Position numbers and translations under genes: made by a program. Of a DNA stretch of 34,558 nucleotides, positions 10,101-15,511 are shown one piece after another. Every line of letters starts with the position of its first letter. Within the stretch, counting starts at the first letter, position 1. The notes under the pieces are model-generated. The model was not told the origin of the DNA and did no database searches. It saw only the letters and a program-made list of their open reading frames with translations. The stretch spans positions 1 through 34,558 of the IMG/VR virus record IMGVR_UViG_3300009151_005171. One strand, given 5' to 3'. The DNA comes from a virus.

Positions 10101-12461
10101 ACCTGTGTAATCAGGTAATACAACTGTCGGCGATGTATTATTTTCAATAATGTCAGCAATAGTTGCTAAATTTGTCGAAATTGATGACGATACAGTTGAT
10201 CCTCCGGTTAACGTGTCGTTTCTGTATTGGTTAATAGTCTGTTGGTATATTGTAGGAATTGATCCGTTAACAATGACAGCCTGAACTAACGTATTAATAC
10301 GGGCAATTGCAGCAAGGGTTGCACTAAGTTCAAAATCTGCAATCTGCAATGTTGAAAAAATCCAATATCGACGACCTGCATACACACTTTGGCTGTTTCC
10401 GCCGTACATAAAATCGTAAATAAGTCCTCGGATCATAAATTCTATATCACGTTTGCAGGTGCTTTTATTAAATGACACGTCTGGAAAGGATGCAGTTAAA
10501 TATGAAATAATTTCAGCTTGAATAAATTTAACATTTTCTAATAATAATATCTTAGCATTTTCTTTTCCGATCGGGGTGCTTGCTAGATTTGGAAAGGTCA
10601 CTGTTGGCATTTTATTATATAACACTATATTTGTTATTGTAGTTGCTAGTGTTTTAATAAAAGATACTGCAGTTGGTGTTATTTTAACTTGTGAAATTTC
10701 TAAAATCGTGTTTAATAAATTATACCGGTCAACTGTACCGTTGACAGTAGATGCACCGATTACATTACTTGCAAATGATACCGATGCAGTCGTTGATGCA
10801 GTTACAATTTTAACACCGTTTAACGATGACGGTGTCATTCCTGCAACTAGAATTGAGCTACCTACAGGGTATGCATTAGTTAATCCAGCCGATAACACTA
10901 ATGTCATTATGCTTCCGCTGCCATGGCCTTCACTGACTGCGTACGGGTTAAGGCTTAGCAAGTCGGCAAATTGCTCATTACTTAAATCAGTTTGTGCAGA
11001 TGAGAATGCAAGTGCAACCTGCATTGATTGATAATTTGTTTGAAAAACTAGATCGTAGCAAATTGCATCAATTACATCTTGAATGTAAGTGTCTAAGTAG
11101 GCAGTGCTATACGAAAAATTAATAATCTGATCTCTTGCAAATTTTATCGCATCGACTGTTTGAATTAATTGGTCACTTAGCACTTTTGAAGAAATTGAAT
11201 TAAAATACCCATTTGCTGCGCGTTTAGTATTATATGTAGTATTCAATACTAAATCGTAGCCAATTCCGTCTAAGATTAATTTTACGTCTCGTAAACATTT
11301 TCCTGCATCGTACGAAAACGAGTTTACATATTTCTTATTGATATATGCAATTGTTTCTGCTTGGATAAATGCACGGTTTGCTTGTAATAAATCATATGCT
11401 GCAACGTGGCCGACTTTCCCAGTGTTGCCGTTTATTAAGGTAACTGATTGAATAGTCGAATATATTTGATCAACGCCACTGGTATATGTAATACGCTGGC
11501 GATATGGTCCAGGTTCTTGACTGGCTAACGTAATTAAACTGTCAGCTTGCTGTGCTGCCTGTGAAATTGTTTTATATGCATATTGCCAAAATCTTCCTTC
11601 TTTACCGACAGGTGTTTTAGTTTGAAGATTGTTACCGCTAGTAGCCGAAACATATAAATTAACATTACTTGAAAACGTACTATTATCAACGTAAAATTTA
11701 GTAGCAGCTTGCAAATCAGCAACACCATTTGGTGTACCTGCACCAGTCATCGGAGTCGGGTGATCGTTTAAGAATAATTCACCTGTCATCGTATCACCTG
11801 TGCGTAATACTACATTCTTACGAGGAACTGCTTCGTTTGACAAATAGTTACCGGTTAATGTTGCATCGTAACCTACTACTCCTGACTGAGCAGAGTATGG
11901 CTCATCACGTAGCCGTAACGGTCCAGGAACTACTAGTCCGTTAATTTCAGTACCTACAATTCTATCAGTAGTTAATCGAACATAATTAGCGTTTGCATAT
12001 CCTACATTAAGAGCTAACTCGTTAATTGTAGTAGTATACCCTTTACTTTGCCACAGGCTATTAAATGCATCAACTAACGCTTGACTCGGGTTAGGTACTC
12101 GTCCGATGGCTAAATTATTTGCATTAAATGCTGCACCAATTTGCGGAAATAAATCACCTGCTAAATTTGCAACATCTGCATTAATTGTAAGTTTTAACGG
12201 GTCTGAAAGATCAACTGTTATACCACTGCCACCGATAATATCCCTTGCTGATAATGTGTCACCTTCCGGCGTTGCCATAATAATTTGATTTTGATCATAA
12301 GTGCTGCCGTCATCAAGGTTTTCAAATTTAATTGTGCCGTTTGCGCCAACTACTGCATATAATTGATCAAAATTTTCATTAACTTTGCGAAATGATTCTC
12401 GAATACTATCACCGGTCCCGTCATTACCTTGTACGCCGATGTCGATTAGTTGTTTTGCCAT
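1116..12461 (-). CDS. Giant repeat-containing virion/tail fibre protein (3781 aa)
   Basis: This single uninterrupted frame covers a third of the window. Residues 1-37 form the MAKQ..IG..ND..GD..R module shared with the next gene. Residues about 210-257 carry the LRTGDTMTGELFL...AATKFYVDN element typical of phage tail fibres. Residues about 389-1790 hold seven copies of a C-x-RD-(V/I)-x3-(I/L)-x5-(Y/F)D motif, one of them degenerate. Around 1300-1345 there is a beta-helix-like stretch (FVESGIYYEDLPIRLP), and around 1490-1550 and 1940-2010 there are Gly-rich segments. Residues about 2490-2960 are very rich in Thr, Ser and Gly. Four 35-37-residue repeats follow at about 3505-3650, then a terminal domain from about 3655 beginning ADLAEYYEGDKEYNPGTV. 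A GATAAATA late-type octamer and a GAGGGA ribosome site precede the ATG. Such giant proteins are known from marine T4-like phages, but their precise role is not established. Fibre or baseplate-attached function is inferred. Confidence 0.85.
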   Translation of the reverse strand: MAKQLIDIGVQGNDGTGDSIRESFRKVNENFDQLYAVVGANGTIKFENLDDGSTYDQNQIIMATPEGDTLSARDIIGGSGITVDLSDPLKLTINADVANLAGDLFPQIGAAFNANNLAIGRVPNPSQALVDAFNSLWQSKGYTTTINELALNVGYANANYVRLTTDRIVGTEINGLVVPGPLRLRDEPYSAQSGVVGYDATLTGNYLSNEAVPRKNVVLRTGDTMTGELFLNDHPTPMTGAGTPNGVADLQAATKFYVDNSTFSSNVNLYVSATSGNNLQTKTPVGKEGRFWQYAYKTISQAAQQADSLITLASQEPGPYRQRITYTSGVDQIYSTIQSVTLINGNTGKVGHVAAYDLLQANRAFIQAETIAYINKKYVNSFSYDAGKCLRDVKLILDGIGYDLVLNTTYNTKRAANGYFNSISSKVLSDQLIQTVDAIKFARDQIINFSYSTAYLDTYIQDVIDAICYDLVFQTNYQSMQVALAFSSAQTDLSNEQFADLLSLNPYAVSEGHGSGSIMTLVLSAGLTNAYPVGSSILVAGMTPSSLNGVKIVTASTTASVSFASNVIGASTVNGTVDRYNLLNTILEISQVKITPTAVSFIKTLATTITNIVLYNKMPTVTFPNLASTPIGKENAKILLLENVKFIQAEIISYLTASFPDVSFNKSTCKRDIEFMIRGLIYDFMYGGNSQSVYAGRRYWIFSTLQIADFELSATLAAIARINTLVQAVIVNGSIPTIYQQTINQYRNDTLTGGSTVSSSISTNLATIADIIENNTSPTVVLPDYTGGALTLRNVKDAIVADTTDLIATLPSYINYYFPVINNSVITGTITDLFGIIIDSLELGFSTIGLPTYVSKAGTAPGITHAREAILANLEFIAEESVAYIAANISTYPGLVYNANSCKRDIKYILAGVCYDLTYGGNAASFDVANAYRSASDNQLILNISSNELAATIDAIGHAQSVAQDVARNQVVTPVYSSASQTRNSLWADGTATTTTLGTLFNLIKDIVENGEPTDDPITVLAYPTTIGYDTDLVAARGVIVNNKDTIAADTIAFINTTFKGGFNYDESICNRDVGLIIDAMSIDLLTSYTDVNPSNSLLANYQTVNAGKSYFKNASAKSVAIGSQYTETVDAINFAKELSIQVLNLTTRTRYQTAIVQRLTLSAHYTLLTLPSALINVTGGTLTPVASASAISEFTNNMNTLLSIIAQGYGSAPAVSYGSGIWNIAISNGGIAVDQGSETNNDIIPAKVLVGVASAAYATIVKYLRSSGAGVDTIQVRSSKPGFFVVGEQIEFGETVKDLNITIFVESGIYYEDLPIRLPANCSIKGDDFRRAIIRPRDRISQSPWVTLFFYRDAIIDALEIGLINYTGTNYATSVGISLGAASSGDIAITLDSGQVPSSWIGKVLVDNYLTFGNAKRGKAIVNSVSGNILNCSIIYPFTSTTYSSGSWFLYTTTNYGRHYLTNPLDVTSTPKNNKDIDVFLCNDATRITDVTFQGQGGFAMVLDPAGQIKTKSPYGQVCSSFSQSNNQKRFAGGQFVDGFTGRVFGTIIAINDVGITITVSGGTNSGLDVRPPQPPCAFYVEGYRYQINDVVSWSQTIDTGAVTGGTAVLTLDTATPYLYTTAGLLSYNDTKCARDVGLILDAVGFDIVLGSNFQTIKAGLSYLRSYTSVVAANQKVLTIAGINKAKDLALANITDSTAQSRLIENMTIIANIIDQGLTGLAAVTFPNPVGVTNTDDIAKARTIIQANRTFIQNEISAYIASNFVIKLIPFYNSVTCQRDVGYIVDAMTYDMFYGGVAQASNSQIKDTAEAYYRLAVSYITGEETFHVAAFTRLKYILPFIVQGSTGWTKSTGNYETQITTLAPTAYSTYATSLARLCDILIDYVADGDYDTTTTTVNPVISGQPAALIADRSSIQTSKTTIRNSVISFLNTGGGLAINIEMGGNKSMLANDFAMINDLGYAIVCTNGAVSEQVSTFSYYCWTHYWSNNGGQIRSVGGSNSHGHFGLRSSGYDVTEQPDQVKLSHNLVQTMHVYKQGTTINEMVPTSTSKALSIWVYNYEYIPTNTSEVEIDHSVNGGDITRYQVSSIEHTSISFNGQNVLRINLSTAGSNGTSLTGLTTALYDGQVIAVRALQNFKFTDIANVKPTRPSTALQFADNLSDVYRVIAYNLTLSTGETLPANVSVLQIDTSYSYYKFYVDPIHVSTVDPDDVSKTQGSKIGDTKIAVEPVEVKSTIDQINKGTYIGTWHGRTHRVIRYVAAKTIATGTYVNWTSATSTLIISNLQPRLLVAGDIISGTGFTTQTVISSTYSTVTQYTTVIVSTSVGVGTPSGTISFGVSANAYLVIDQTPIANNSADGTVVNALTFKSSVAQIGNSTSRIITFDVPYSKDAQLPAVDSFITIANNGFVNYNKPVQVVEVLNTTKVTVATTIGLNPGMIISSVTSGSYFAAGTYTIIQSVDSNTQFTVSPACWIPSGATVSATAASLLASITKIDTGLGYIAAPIITIIGGGASSNAVATCTITALGAIDVITIVDPGFGYTSTPDILIQDIYRTRTASLAAVLTTSPTVTVTASAGESTTTLSALYSTDPGVLGSISATTNATATMLTSGITGTTLTVGTVSAGTVAVGMYLTGGTIPAGTYIVANLTGTGTSAGSTWTVSQTVSQASTTITGTNNLITINTTTGLAVGNRIIFTLPTSTGATFGGITIGTTYYITEVCSAVNGISVSTALGGSNLTVSTASGTLISYVTRFSFGTSITASSFTNKIIYKAGKTGAFVISGVAITGTAGQFSCTATSTTLVVGQTVTISGNLTGGGSISTYANPTMYYIMTTNGSTTFTLTATSGGVTGITTTAGTTTGWTFTAGPASDTVTNFEPYLATFAFSTTTAPTVGAYYKVAAGSTNPLYNGTWVCFASTATSITLVYPGNPGTWASATTTFTKETTNSSALTLGISRAFSTTIGYTLRFGYQGGVTAQVTTRISTCRATSHDFLDIGTGSYSTTNYPYQIYGNPAIAATQPYEVKEDGVGRCFYVSTDQNGIFRVGRFFTVDQGTGTVTFSASIALSNLDGLGFKRGVVVSEFSTDSTMTNNSSDTVPVQSAIRAYIDKRLGLDHGGTPIALSSLVGPGFLALNGITTMKAALNLGNNAINNVSTSGVTLPIDAGIVDPLSAANKAFVIQQVASHENLSQATDVLISSASASQMLVYNGSTSKWNNATLTGTVTISYNGTGLVSALADNTITDAKISASAAINQTKLALANSVASVSSVSITNIARTIAGRVTLTFVTVSPAPFSATTQITVAGVVPSGFNGTYTVISCNTTSVTYDSTVLSVVVTTAVTGVTVTPLNGVSTFNNSQFTVSNGFVGIAANGVALGKLQTISSNSVIGNSGNSAATPIEVTFGAIVSGGDGIKNSAFASSGVMLVSYDGSNSANNTYSVTGVTTVGAANKIVKTGTLGEINMAQLSVNSYKTISTTTVAPLTTTFTTPAGFDYLTATGSTGSNTTITTYGTFDTSNGTLKATTITTGAPATGGTITGQYAVQADSQLDVSLGTLKSRTLTTGAVATTGTITGAWSLAASSSFDITASGTSFKTTSLNAGAAATAGTITGQWAFAASSQLDLNTNSVTLKAYNITTNGTDTGTGTIQGNWSLTGASKLQATYADLAEYYEGDKEYNPGTVLVFGGDKEVTSSATTNDTRLAGVVTTNPAYVMNSEQRGIKVCIALAGRTPCKVIGRVKKGDLLTTSNTPGFAIKALNPVLGAIIGKALENKDYGEAGVIEIAVGRA
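1503..1937 (-). repeat. Four tandem 105-111 bp repeats near the end of the giant gene
   Basis: The DNA encodes four successive units of 35-37 residues following the pattern GTLK..xITTGA.ATxGTITGQW..AASSQLD. The Asp codons closing successive units lie at 1935, 1830, 1725 and 1614 (spacings 105, 105 and 111), and the fourth unit runs directly into ATYADLAEYYEG. Copies differ at many positions, so the array is old rather than freshly amplified. It probably forms a regular beta shaft leading to the terminal domain. Confidence 0.75.
7075..11310 (-). repeat. Seven dispersed CxRD motifs in the giant protein
   Basis: The motif is seen at residues about 389 (CLRDVKLILDGIGYDL), 459 (degenerate, YIQDVIDAICYDL), 669 (CKRDIEFMIRGLIYDF), 902 (CKRDIKYILAGVCYDL), 1070 (CNRDVGLIIDAMSIDL), 1634 (CARDVGLILDAVGFDI) and 1778 (CQRDVGYIVDAMTYDM). 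Copies are usually preceded by a helix-like element with YI and A, and often followed by GGN or a nearby YF or YR pair, so a larger repeat unit of perhaps 150-230 residues is likely. The gap between 1070 and 1634 holds the beta-helix-like part. Confidence 0.75.
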
Positions 12462-12494
12462 ATTGAATTTCCCTCATTGGAGTTGTCTATATGG

Positions 12495-12502
12495 TATTTA
12501 TC
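12495..12502 (-). promoter_or_regulatory. T4-late-like promoter octamer (GATAAATA)
   Basis: GATAAATA reads on the minus strand 33 bases before the start of the giant virion gene. T4 late promoters use TATAAATA and T4-like marine phages tolerate a variable first base. An identical octamer precedes the 493-residue fibre gene, which strengthens the call, although an 8-mer in AT-rich DNA can arise by chance. Confidence 0.5.
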
Positions 12503-12536
12503 AAACAGTTTTTGTAACCTTAATGTAAATAATATA

Positions 12537-12824
12537 ATGTTTATAAAATCAGAATATGTATTAACTTCATTTTTTCGTCAAAGCAAATTAAAACAAGAGC
12601 ATTCGTATATTCGAAAAAAAGAAGTTATTACATTTAAATGCGATAGTTGCAGTGAACTATTTGTAAGAGACAGAGGAAAAATGGATCCTAAGCGATTAAG
12701 TAACAACTATTACCACGTTTGCAGTAATTGCGATGCTAAGAAATTCGCTCAGGAAAAAGGAGTTGAAATTCGTAAAGTTTGGGATATGCCAGTCAGTAGT
12801 CTTAAGACACTAGATCAGTTTTAG
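12537..12824 (+). CDS. Small zinc-finger protein, unknown function
   Basis: The 95-residue product has two Cys pairs, CDSC at residues 35-38 and CSNC at 62-65, separated by a basic stretch (RDRGKMDPKRL). This is a four-cysteine zinc-ribbon or treble-clef-like arrangement that might bind nucleic acid. I chose the ATG at 12537 (MFIKSEYV) because an upstream in-frame ATG at 12450 lies inside the opposite giant gene and would add 29 unlikely residues. No clear ribosome site is visible before either, so the start is uncertain. The gene is isolated on the plus strand between two minus-strand units, and its last 23 bases overlap the end of uvsE convergently. Function is unknown. Confidence 0.65.
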   Translation: MFIKSEYVLTSFFRQSKLKQEHSYIRKKEVITFKCDSCSELFVRDRGKMDPKRLSNNYYHVCSNCDAKKFAQEKGVEIRKVWDMPVSSLKTLDQF

Positions 12825-13830
12825 CCTGTTCGTATAGTGCAAAACTTGCTAAGTTCTTGCCTTTGCTTTCACACATGATATCAAATTTGTCCCAAAATGT
12901 TAATGCCCATGCATTAACAGCAGTGTTCCAATAAAAATCACTGTGCGCTCTAAGTTTGCCTTTTTTGTAGCCGGCTTCTAGGAGTACATCAAGAACTGGT
13001 GCGGTATGAATGTCATGATTGGGTAAAACATCTTCACGAGAAACAGAATAATGAAGAGTAGGCCTAACGCCGCGCCAACTGTCAATAACTTGATTGACTC
13101 TGCTGTCATCGGGTTTGATATACTCTCCAGATTTGATAAAATGATGGTGAATATCAAGAACGACGGGAACCCTGTCGCAAATAGTAAGGCAGTCATTAAG
13201 TCCATGTGTAATTTCCTCGTTTTCTATAGTAATACAGTTGCGTGCCTCAGGACTAAGGCGGTCGTATGCTTTTAAGAATCCTGCAGGGCCAAGTCTGCCT
13301 GCAATGTGTACGTTAATTTTCATATCTTGAAACTGTTTGCCGTAACCCATCCAGCGAGCCATGTCTGCATGATATTCAAATTCTTCAATGCTGCGTTCGA
13401 CTACCTCCGGACGATCGCTTGCCAAGACGCAAAACTGTCCAGGATGAAAACTAAGCCTAACGTTACGATCACGGGCAACATCCCCAATTTGAACAAAATG
13501 TTTTTCTGCGTAGTCTCTAACATCCGGTCTGCGATAAAATTCAGAAAACAAAGTGTGAGTATATACAGGCAACACATCACTGCCAATACGTACCATTCTG
13601 AGTTGCTCATTAAGTGTTCCTACCTTTTCAACCAAGTTGTAAACGGAATTAATATTGGCAATCATTAACTCCCATAATTTTTGTTCTGCTACTTCACGTG
13701 ATTGACGATTAAGCCAGGCAACGGTAGTAGTGCCAACATTATATTTTTTGCAAGCATCGGTAGATTTAATACCGTTTACTTGATTAGGATTGTCAATCCA
13801 CTTACACGCAAAACCAATTTTGTTTGTCAT
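12802..13830 (-). CDS. uvsE: UV damage endonuclease UvsE/UVDE
   Basis: The 342-residue protein matches the UVDE family, TIM-barrel, metal-dependent endonucleases that nick DNA 5' to UV photoproducts and start an alternative excision repair. Visible hallmarks are the N-terminal IGFACKW, RMVRIGSDVLP (about 78-88), LSFHPGQFCVL with His129, INVHIAG with His175, CITIENEE with Glu203 and Glu205, VVLDIHHHF with Asp226 and the following histidines, LHYSVSRE with His260, and AHSDFYW with His296. These supply the expected set of His, Glu and Asp metal ligands. It is the last gene of a three-gene unit: its ATG overlaps the TGA of the phosphomannomutase-like gene (ATGA). It likely lets the phage repair sunlight damage, a role filled by DenV in T4. 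Confidence 0.92.
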   Translation of the reverse strand: MTNKIGFACKWIDNPNQVNGIKSTDACKKYNVGTTTVAWLNRQSREVAEQKLWELMIANINSVYNLVEKVGTLNEQLRMVRIGSDVLPVYTHTLFSEFYRRPDVRDYAEKHFVQIGDVARDRNVRLSFHPGQFCVLASDRPEVVERSIEEFEYHADMARWMGYGKQFQDMKINVHIAGRLGPAGFLKAYDRLSPEARNCITIENEEITHGLNDCLTICDRVPVVLDIHHHFIKSGEYIKPDDSRVNQVIDSWRGVRPTLHYSVSREDVLPNHDIHTAPVLDVLLEAGYKKGKLRAHSDFYWNTAVNAWALTFWDKFDIMCESKGKNLASFALYEQAKTDLVS

Positions 13831-14519
13831 AGTGATGTTAATATACTCCAGGTATGTTGCCAGTTTTTAACATTATAGCATTGACCGCATGCATCGTCAA
13901 TGATTCGTTTTGCCAATGTGTAATCGTTCCCGCACGGGTCAATCCTATCCCCAAAGAACGTAATTTCTTGATCTACTAAAAAATTTAATATTTGAGATTT
14001 ATCAAACCCTTTTTGAAAAATATCAATGCTAATCTGCCCTCCTATTACTGCATGCAGATTTGGCCAGTTAGCATTAATTTCTTTAGTAAGGTAGTGTCGC
14101 TGCTGAGATATAATATCCCATCCTGCATATTTAATACGCTGTTCTCTAGTTGCATGTTGTCCGACATATGAAAAATTTAGCATACCTGGTCTGTCTTCAA
14201 AATGATTTCCAAATTTAGGATATTTAGTTTCATCTAATTTAGCATTTAAAAAAATATGTAAATTTTCCGGGCTAGTCCAATCACTCCTATATAATAATTT
14301 TCCGTGCGTGTAAATTTCGTTCCCGGCAGAGTTAAAAGAGTAGCTAACATTGTTAACAATGTCTTCTCCGAGCTGCTCTATTGTTTTTGAAATATCACTA
14401 CCGGTAACTAGCATAACTCTGTGAGTGGTCATAAATGATTTAAACCAGTGCTTAAACTCAACGTCCATTGCTAATCTTGACAGGGTCAACGTTCCGTCAA
14501 CATCAAAAAGATATATCAT
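13827..14519 (-). CDS. Phosphomannomutase-like HAD phosphatase (eukaryotic PMM type)
   Basis: This is a 230-residue HAD-superfamily protein of the eukaryotic-type phosphomannomutase (PMM/SEC53) group, which interconverts mannose-6-phosphate and mannose-1-phosphate. Motif I is FDVDGTLT (Asp6 and Asp8), motif II is LVTGSD, and the cap-like region carries EDRPGMLNFSYVGQ, close to the PMM signature RNGMLN.SP.G. The later motifs SIDIFQKGFDKSQIL and FFGDRIDPCGNDYTL match the PMM pattern of a DK pair followed by FFGD...GND. Length fits the family. It overlaps queD (ATGA) upstream and uvsE (ATGA) downstream. The product could feed GDP-mannose-type sugar synthesis for the glycan island, but a different sugar-phosphate substrate cannot be excluded. 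Confidence 0.85.
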   Translation of the reverse strand: MIYLFDVDGTLTLSRLAMDVEFKHWFKSFMTTHRVMLVTGSDISKTIEQLGEDIVNNVSYSFNSAGNEIYTHGKLLYRSDWTSPENLHIFLNAKLDETKYPKFGNHFEDRPGMLNFSYVGQHATREQRIKYAGWDIISQQRHYLTKEINANWPNLHAVIGGQISIDIFQKGFDKSQILNFLVDQEITFFGDRIDPCGNDYTLAKRIIDDACGQCYNVKNWQHTWSILTSL

Positions 14520-15061
14520 CTATAGTAAACGCTTCTTGATTTAGGAGTTTCCCACCAATCAATGTGATGAACCTTAACGCCAAGATGTTGCATTTTTTCT
14601 TCAACTAAATCAGCCATCCATTTGCTAAGATTCTCGCTAGTAGGTACAAAATTAACAATGAAAAATCCTTCATAGTACTCGCACTCGGATTCAGCTGAAT
14701 CTTGATATTCTGCAGGATCTATGTACCAACCTGCTACATAATCTGTATCAGGTACGCATACACTGACTAACTCTTTTTCACCGATCATTTTATCGTAAAG
14801 CGGGTCATTTTTATCAATAATAAATTGATGATCGATATATGTATTAATCCATTTCTTAAGCCATTCTAAATGTCTAAAATCAGTTATCATGCCGGTTGCA
14901 TCGAGTTTATCTGCGGTTAAAAACACTTGCATTTTACCTTCATGCCCGTGCAAATGTCGACAAGCACATTTTAAATCCGCAGCATATTTTCCATTAAGTG
15001 TTTGCGTGTGAACTCTGTGGCCGTAACAAAATTCAAAAGTCTTATCAATAATCCAAGCCAT
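14516..15061 (-). CDS. queD: 6-carboxy/6-pyruvoyl-tetrahydropterin synthase (QueD-like)
   Basis: This 181-residue protein belongs to the PTPS/QueD family, which converts dihydroneopterin triphosphate to a tetrahydropterin, an early step to 7-deazaguanines. Zinc ligands are His15 (FCYGHRVH) plus His38 and His40 (CRHLHGH), with the catalytic Cys at 34. GMITDF at 57-62, a DHQF at about 77-80, PTSENLSKW and the terminal WWETPKS (Glu171) complete the signature. An insert around 95-130 makes it longer than E. coli QueD. The start follows TAAGGATTAGT and lies just below a consensus promoter, so it heads the queD-PMM-uvsE unit. No QueC, QueE, FolE or transglycosylase partner lies in the window. In phages such genes serve either DNA guanine modification or host tRNA queuosine. 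Confidence 0.9.
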   Translation of the reverse strand: MAWIIDKTFEFCYGHRVHTQTLNGKYAADLKCACRHLHGHEGKMQVFLTADKLDATGMITDFRHLEWLKKWINTYIDHQFIIDKNDPLYDKMIGEKELVSVCVPDTDYVAGWYIDPAEYQDSAESECEYYEGFFIVNFVPTSENLSKWMADLVEEKMQHLGVKVHHIDWWETPKSRSVYYR

Positions 15062-15087
15062 ACTAATCCTTATTAGTTAAAAGTTAT

Positions 15088-15116
15088 ATTATATAGTCAT
15101 TATGATGAGAAGTCAA
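15088..15116 (-). promoter_or_regulatory. Sigma70-type promoter for queD-PMM-uvsE
   Basis: On the minus strand TTGACT (15111-15116) and TATAAT (15088-15093) are separated by exactly 17 bases. The -10 box ends 26 bases before the queD ATG. The -35 hexamer contains the TGA stop codon of the upstream membrane-protein gene. This is an early or host-polymerase promoter by sequence. Confidence 0.8.
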
Positions 15117-15511
15117 TCAGTTTTAGAAGATCGACAGGTGGCAATGCTAGGGCAATTATCGCATACTTCGCCAGTAACTGTTTGTTTACAGTGCAATATT
15201 ACTTTTACATCTGCAAGTTCATCTACAACATCTGATAAAATCGTAAATTCATCTTTAGTACGATTAATAAGAGTTGTTAGTGACTGCATAGTCCAATACC
15301 ACCAGTTAACTGAAACAATAAGAAGAATCGAAATAAAAACCCACCACAAACTTTGTTGGCGGGTATTAGTAATCCAATCCCATGAGAATATTAAGATAAC
15401 TATACTAATAAAAACGACACTACTAGCTAACAGCCAATACCGTCGTTGATTGTTAATTTCATTAAGGTCGGCATCATTCTGAGAAAGCAACTTAGTCAGT
15501 CGTTCCTTCAT
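15113..15511 (-). CDS. Two-helix membrane protein with C-terminal cysteine cluster
   Basis: With the ATG at 15511 the product has 132 residues. A charged N-terminal segment (MKERLTKLLSQNDADLNEIN) is followed by two hydrophobic segments at about 25-43 and 54-74 joined by a short polar loop (NTRQQS). A soluble C-terminal tail of about 55 residues carries Cys108, Cys117, Cys120 and Cys126. The start is chosen because it forms an ATGA overlap with the fibre gene's TGA; an in-frame ATG at 15538 is the alternative. Two short helices after a fibre gene would suit a holin or other lysis or membrane protein, but nothing in the sequence proves that, and a metal-binding tail would be unusual for a holin. 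Function is unknown. Confidence 0.7.
   Translation of the reverse strand: MKERLTKLLSQNDADLNEINNQRRYWLLASSVVFISIVILIFSWDWITNTRQQSLWWVFISILLIVSVNWWYWTMQSLTTLINRTKDEFTILSDVVDELADVKVILHCKQTVTGEVCDNCPSIATCRSSKTD

Noticed and set aside
10576-11031. 151-residue open frame on the plus strand inside the giant gene
   Set aside because: It is antisense to strongly repeat-structured virion coding sequence, has no ribosome site, and shows no protein-like motif. The same applies to the other plus-strand frames within 1116-12461.
12450-12536. Upstream extension of the zinc-finger gene to an ATG at 12450
   Set aside because: It would overlap the giant gene's start in antisense and its 29 residues do not look like part of the domain; the ATG at 12537 is preferred.
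13306-13668. 120-residue plus-strand frame opposite uvsE
   Set aside because: uvsE is unmistakable on the other strand with conserved motifs throughout.
15102-15449. 115-residue plus-strand frame opposite the membrane-protein gene
   Set aside because: The minus-strand frame has clear membrane segments, a coupled start and fits between its neighbours; the plus-strand frame lacks a ribosome site and motifs.
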